Under the pieces are notes generated by a model. It had not been told where the DNA came from. It made no database searches and saw nothing but the letters and a program-made list of their open reading frames with translations. The position numbers were made by a program, and so were the translations under genes. From CAJQQY01 sp964564545 (GTDB lineage Bacteria > Bacteroidota > Bacteroidia > Chitinophagales > Saprospiraceae), in NCBI GenBank assembly GCA_964564545.1, contig CAZMBP010000044.1, positions 15,584 through 79,583 on the forward strand: 64,000 bases of DNA. The letters are read 5' to 3'. Of this stretch, positions 61,532 to 64,000 are shown piece after piece. The stretch's first letter is position 1, and each line of letters opens with the position of its first letter.

Positions 61532-62770
61532 ATGATTGATACAGACAAATGGCGGGAAATATTTAACTCACTTGGCAGGCACAAGTTGAGAACTTTCTTG
61601 ACGGCATTTAGTGTGTGGTGGGGAATTTTTATGTTGGTAATATTGCTTGGAGCAGGAAAGGGATTGGAAAATAGTGCGGAAGAAGATTTTAAAGATGATG
61701 CGATGAGTATCATTCGAATGTGGCCAGGTACAACTTCCAAAGAATATAAAGGCTTACCAGTAGGACGAAGACTTAGGTTTACGAATGATGAATTTAAATC
61801 CATGTCTGGAATTGAAGGTGTTCGGGAAACTGCAAGTCGGTATTTTTTGTGGGGACAATATTTTATAAAACATAAAAATAAAAGCCTCTCTTTTGATGTG
61901 CAATGTGTGAATACTTCTTACATCAAATTCGAAAATCCTGAATTATTAAAAGGACGTTTGCTGAATCAAATAGATTTGGATGAAAAACGTAAAGTTTGTG
62001 TTATTGGCATCAAAGTGCAGGAAGGTTTTTTTCCTAAAGGAGAAAATCCAATTGGAGAATTTTTGAATATCAAAGGAACTGATTATCAAATCGTTGGTGT
62101 GATAACAGATACTGGCTGGGAAGGAAAAAAACGAAGAATATATTTACCAATTACCACTACTCAATTAGTGGAAGGTACAGAAAGAATTCATCAACTAACT
62201 GCCGAAATGGGCGATGTGACTTTAGCTGAATCAGAAGTGATTGAAGATCGAATTAGATTGAATTTAGCTACCCAAATGAAGTTCCACCCATCTGACAAAC
62301 AAGCAATTTACCTAAGAAATCAAATCGAAAATTATAATCGATTCCGAACTACCATGAATATGATTTCTCTTTTTATATGGTTTGTAGGGATTGGAAGTAT
62401 CATTGCTGGAGTAATTGGTGTGAGCAATATTATGTTGATTATTGTCAAAGAAAGAACCAAAGAAATTGGAGTTCGAAAAGCCCTCGGAGCAACTCCTGCT
62501 TCCATTGTAACCATGATTGTCCAAGAAGCAATTTTTCTAACTAGTATTGCTGGTTATCTCGGAATGCTTTGTGGCATGGGATTAATTATCGCCATCCAAA
62601 CGGTGATGGAACAAAATAACATAGAAGCAGAATTTTTTAGAAATCCAGAAGTAGATATTAAAATGGTTTTGATTGCACTTGGAATCCTAGTCGTATCAGG
62701 TGGATTAGCTGGTTTGATTCCAGCATTACAAGCTGTTAAAATTAATCCTGTGGTAGCGATGAAGAGTTAG
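61532..62770 (+). CDS. MacB-like ABC transporter permease
   Basis: The 412-residue protein has the MacB layout: a first membrane helix (about 20-44, LRTFLTAFSVWWGIFMLVILLGAG), a MacB periplasmic core domain (about 45-255) and three further helices (about 283-305, 330-355, 372-398). The motif IVKERTKEIGVRKALGATPASIV couples to the ATPase. It dimerises, alone or with the next permease, and transmits ATP-driven movement to the periplasm. It ends with the typical PALQAVKINPVVAMKS. Confidence 0.95.
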   Translation: MIDTDKWREIFNSLGRHKLRTFLTAFSVWWGIFMLVILLGAGKGLENSAEEDFKDDAMSIIRMWPGTTSKEYKGLPVGRRLRFTNDEFKSMSGIEGVRETASRYFLWGQYFIKHKNKSLSFDVQCVNTSYIKFENPELLKGRLLNQIDLDEKRKVCVIGIKVQEGFFPKGENPIGEFLNIKGTDYQIVGVITDTGWEGKKRRIYLPITTTQLVEGTERIHQLTAEMGDVTLAESEVIEDRIRLNLATQMKFHPSDKQAIYLRNQIENYNRFRTTMNMISLFIWFVGIGSIIAGVIGVSNIMLIIVKERTKEIGVRKALGATPASIVTMIVQEAIFLTSIAGYLGMLCGMGLIIAIQTVMEQNNIEAEFFRNPEVDIKMVLIALGILVVSGGLAGLIPALQAVKINPVVAMKS

Positions 62771-62796
62771 CAACGTTAAACGTTCGCTTCGCGTTG

Positions 62797-62860
62797 GACG
62801 TTTTACGAGTTTTGGTTTTAGCATCGATTTTAAAAATATTTTTTCACAACGTAAAACGTC
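62797..62860. repeat. Palindrome of AACGTTTT words between the two permease genes
   Basis: GACGTTTTACG (62797-62807) pairs exactly with CGTAAAACGTC (62850-62860), with further CGTTNAACG words on both sides (62772-62796 and 62861-62876). It fills the 117-base gap between the permease genes, in what is probably one transcript. Confidence 0.75.
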
Positions 62861-62887
62861 AAACGTTCAACGTCAAACAAAAAAATC

Positions 62888-64000
62888 ATGTTCGACATAG
62901 ACAAATGGCAAGAAATATTCGCAACGATAAGCAAACATAAGTTGCGTACTTTCCTAACTGCTCTTGGGGTGTTTTGGGGAATATTCATGTTAGTGCTTTT
63001 GATGGGAGCGGGAAAAGGATTGGAAAATGGAGTATTAGGCTTGTTTGGAAATATGGCAAAGAACAGCATGTTCATGGGTACCAATCGAACTGCCAAACCA
63101 TACAAAGGTTTTCTGCCCGGTCGATTTTTACAATTGACTATGGATGACATGGCAGCTATCAAAAATAATTTTCCAGACCAAGTTCAATATCTCGCTCCAA
63201 GAATGTGGATGCCTTCAGGTGAAGTTAGTCGAGGAGAAAAAAAAGGTGCATTTGACATGGGAGGTGAGAGTCCTGATCTTTTTAGAATTAACCCAATGGT
63301 ATTTTTAGAAGGAAGAATGCTCAATAATTTTGACATGAAAGAAAAACGAAAAGTGGTGGTAATTGGAAAACGAGTACGAGAAGTTTTATTTGAAAAAGAC
63401 GAAAAAGCAGTTGGGGAATATATTACTTTCCAAGGCAATGATTATCGAGTCATTGGTGTATACAAGTCAGACCGAAGAGGCGAAGAAGGAGCTGAAGATG
63501 AAGAAGAAATATACTTGCCTTTGACGACCGTTCAAAAAATGAGAAACCGTCCTAACCAAGTGAGTATGTTTTCTTGCTCCATGTACCCAGATGTTTCAGC
63601 CACAGCTTTGGAACCTCAAATTTTGGCCATGCTTAAAGAAAGACATAAGGTTGCTCCAGATGACGATCAGGCTTTTTGGACTAATAATATGGAAGAAGAA
63701 TTCGGAGAAGTGATGGGGTTATTTAAGGGAATTGCTTTTATCGTTTGGTTTGTGGGGATTGGAAGTCTGATGGCAGGAGTGATTGGTGTTGGAAATATCA
63801 TGTTGATTTTGGTAAAAGAACGAACTAAAGAAATTGGAATTCGAAAAGCAATGGGTGCGACACCTCAATCTATTGTTAGCATGATCTTACTCGAATCTGT
63901 TTTCATTACAACTATCGCTGGTTATGTAGGATTATTGACTAGCACAGGATTGGTCATTTTGATGGCTCAAGCTGTGGGGGATGGTGGTGATGGGTATTTT
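62888..64000 (+). CDS. MacB-like ABC transporter permease (partial, second copy)
   Basis: The gene starts at the ATG at 62888 and runs off the window after 371 codons. The protein opens MFDIDKWQEIFATISKHK and follows the same plan as the upstream permease: helix 1 (FLTALGVFWGIFMLVLLMGAG), a periplasmic MacB core (about 45-270) and then helices around 280-305 and 333-360 with the coupling motif LVKERTKEIGIRKAMGATPQSIVSM. The start DIDKW / DTDKW and layout show that it is a paralogue of the gene before it; the two may form a heterodimer with the shared ATPase. Confidence 0.93.
   Translation, partial: MFDIDKWQEIFATISKHKLRTFLTALGVFWGIFMLVLLMGAGKGLENGVLGLFGNMAKNSMFMGTNRTAKPYKGFLPGRFLQLTMDDMAAIKNNFPDQVQYLAPRMWMPSGEVSRGEKKGAFDMGGESPDLFRINPMVFLEGRMLNNFDMKEKRKVVVIGKRVREVLFEKDEKAVGEYITFQGNDYRVIGVYKSDRRGEEGAEDEEEIYLPLTTVQKMRNRPNQVSMFSCSMYPDVSATALEPQILAMLKERHKVAPDDDQAFWTNNMEEEFGEVMGLFKGIAFIVWFVGIGSLMAGVIGVGNIMLILVKERTKEIGIRKAMGATPQSIVSMILLESVFITTIAGYVGLLTSTGLVILMAQAVGDGGDGYF

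Noticed and set aside
1..64000. tRNA, rRNA, insertion sequence or prophage
   Set aside because: No cloverleaf, conserved rRNA text, transposase or phage structural gene is visible in any gap or frame.

Overview
The window reads as an AT-rich chromosome segment of a member of the Bacteroidota. The evidence is five secreted proteins ending in type IX secretion (T9SS) sorting domains, a SusC/SusD pair, an ECF sigma / FecR / STN-TonB receptor / DUF4249 signalling set, a PorP/SprF protein, two PorV/PorQ-like porins, SprB repeats, a choice-of-anchor-B protein and TAnnTTTG-type -7 promoter elements. The domain mix recalls Saprospiria-type marine bacteria, but that placement is an inference. I see no rRNA, tRNA, CRISPR array, phage or insertion sequence. 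48 protein genes are annotated; the first and last run off the window.

Layout. 1-10.4 kb, all minus strand: a cell-surface protein with an M43 peptidase fold whose catalytic HE pair is QQ, a LytTR response regulator overlapping its histidine kinase, an alpha/beta hydrolase, a T9SS cargo protein, a tiny membrane protein and a YeiH-type transporter with a long extra domain. 10.6-22.5 kb, plus strand: thyA, the sigma/FecR/TonB receptor/DUF4249 set, a cupin, two GT4 glycosyltransferases, a RibB with a degenerate GTP cyclohydrolase II half, and a VTC-domain protein. 22.6-36.9 kb, mixed: PorP/SprF, two duplicated CX4CH lipoproteins, a K+ channel, a 969-residue SprB-repeat adhesin, an RluA pseudouridine synthase, DinB, two tandem PorV/PorQ-like proteins, a choice-of-anchor-B protein, a ureohydrolase with an AraC regulator, and a PEBP protein. 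37-48 kb, minus strand: SusC, SusD and a LamG/PNGase F-like secreted protein in one operon, followed by a Tricorn protease. 48.3-53 kb, plus strand: two tandem TIR-domain membrane proteins, then a GNAT / aminotransferase / small protein / NTF2-like lipoprotein run. 53-64 kb: a small secreted protein, gamma-glutamyltransferase, a second and larger PNGase F-like T9SS protein, a lipoprotein, and a MacB-type ABC transporter with two consecutive permease genes.

How it works together. Much of the window concerns the cell surface: outer-membrane import (two TonB systems), T9SS cargo and helper porins, and peptide or glycoprotein breakdown (PNGase F-like proteins, Tricorn, gamma-glutamyltransferase). 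The SusC-SusD-PNGase F-like operon suggests glycoprotein or N-glycan use. The best candidates for something undescribed are the tandem TIR proteins with a C-terminal three-helix membrane domain, the pseudo-M43 surface protein, the paired CX4CH mini-cytochrome-like lipoproteins, and a set of intergenic palindromes, several built from short reiterated words.
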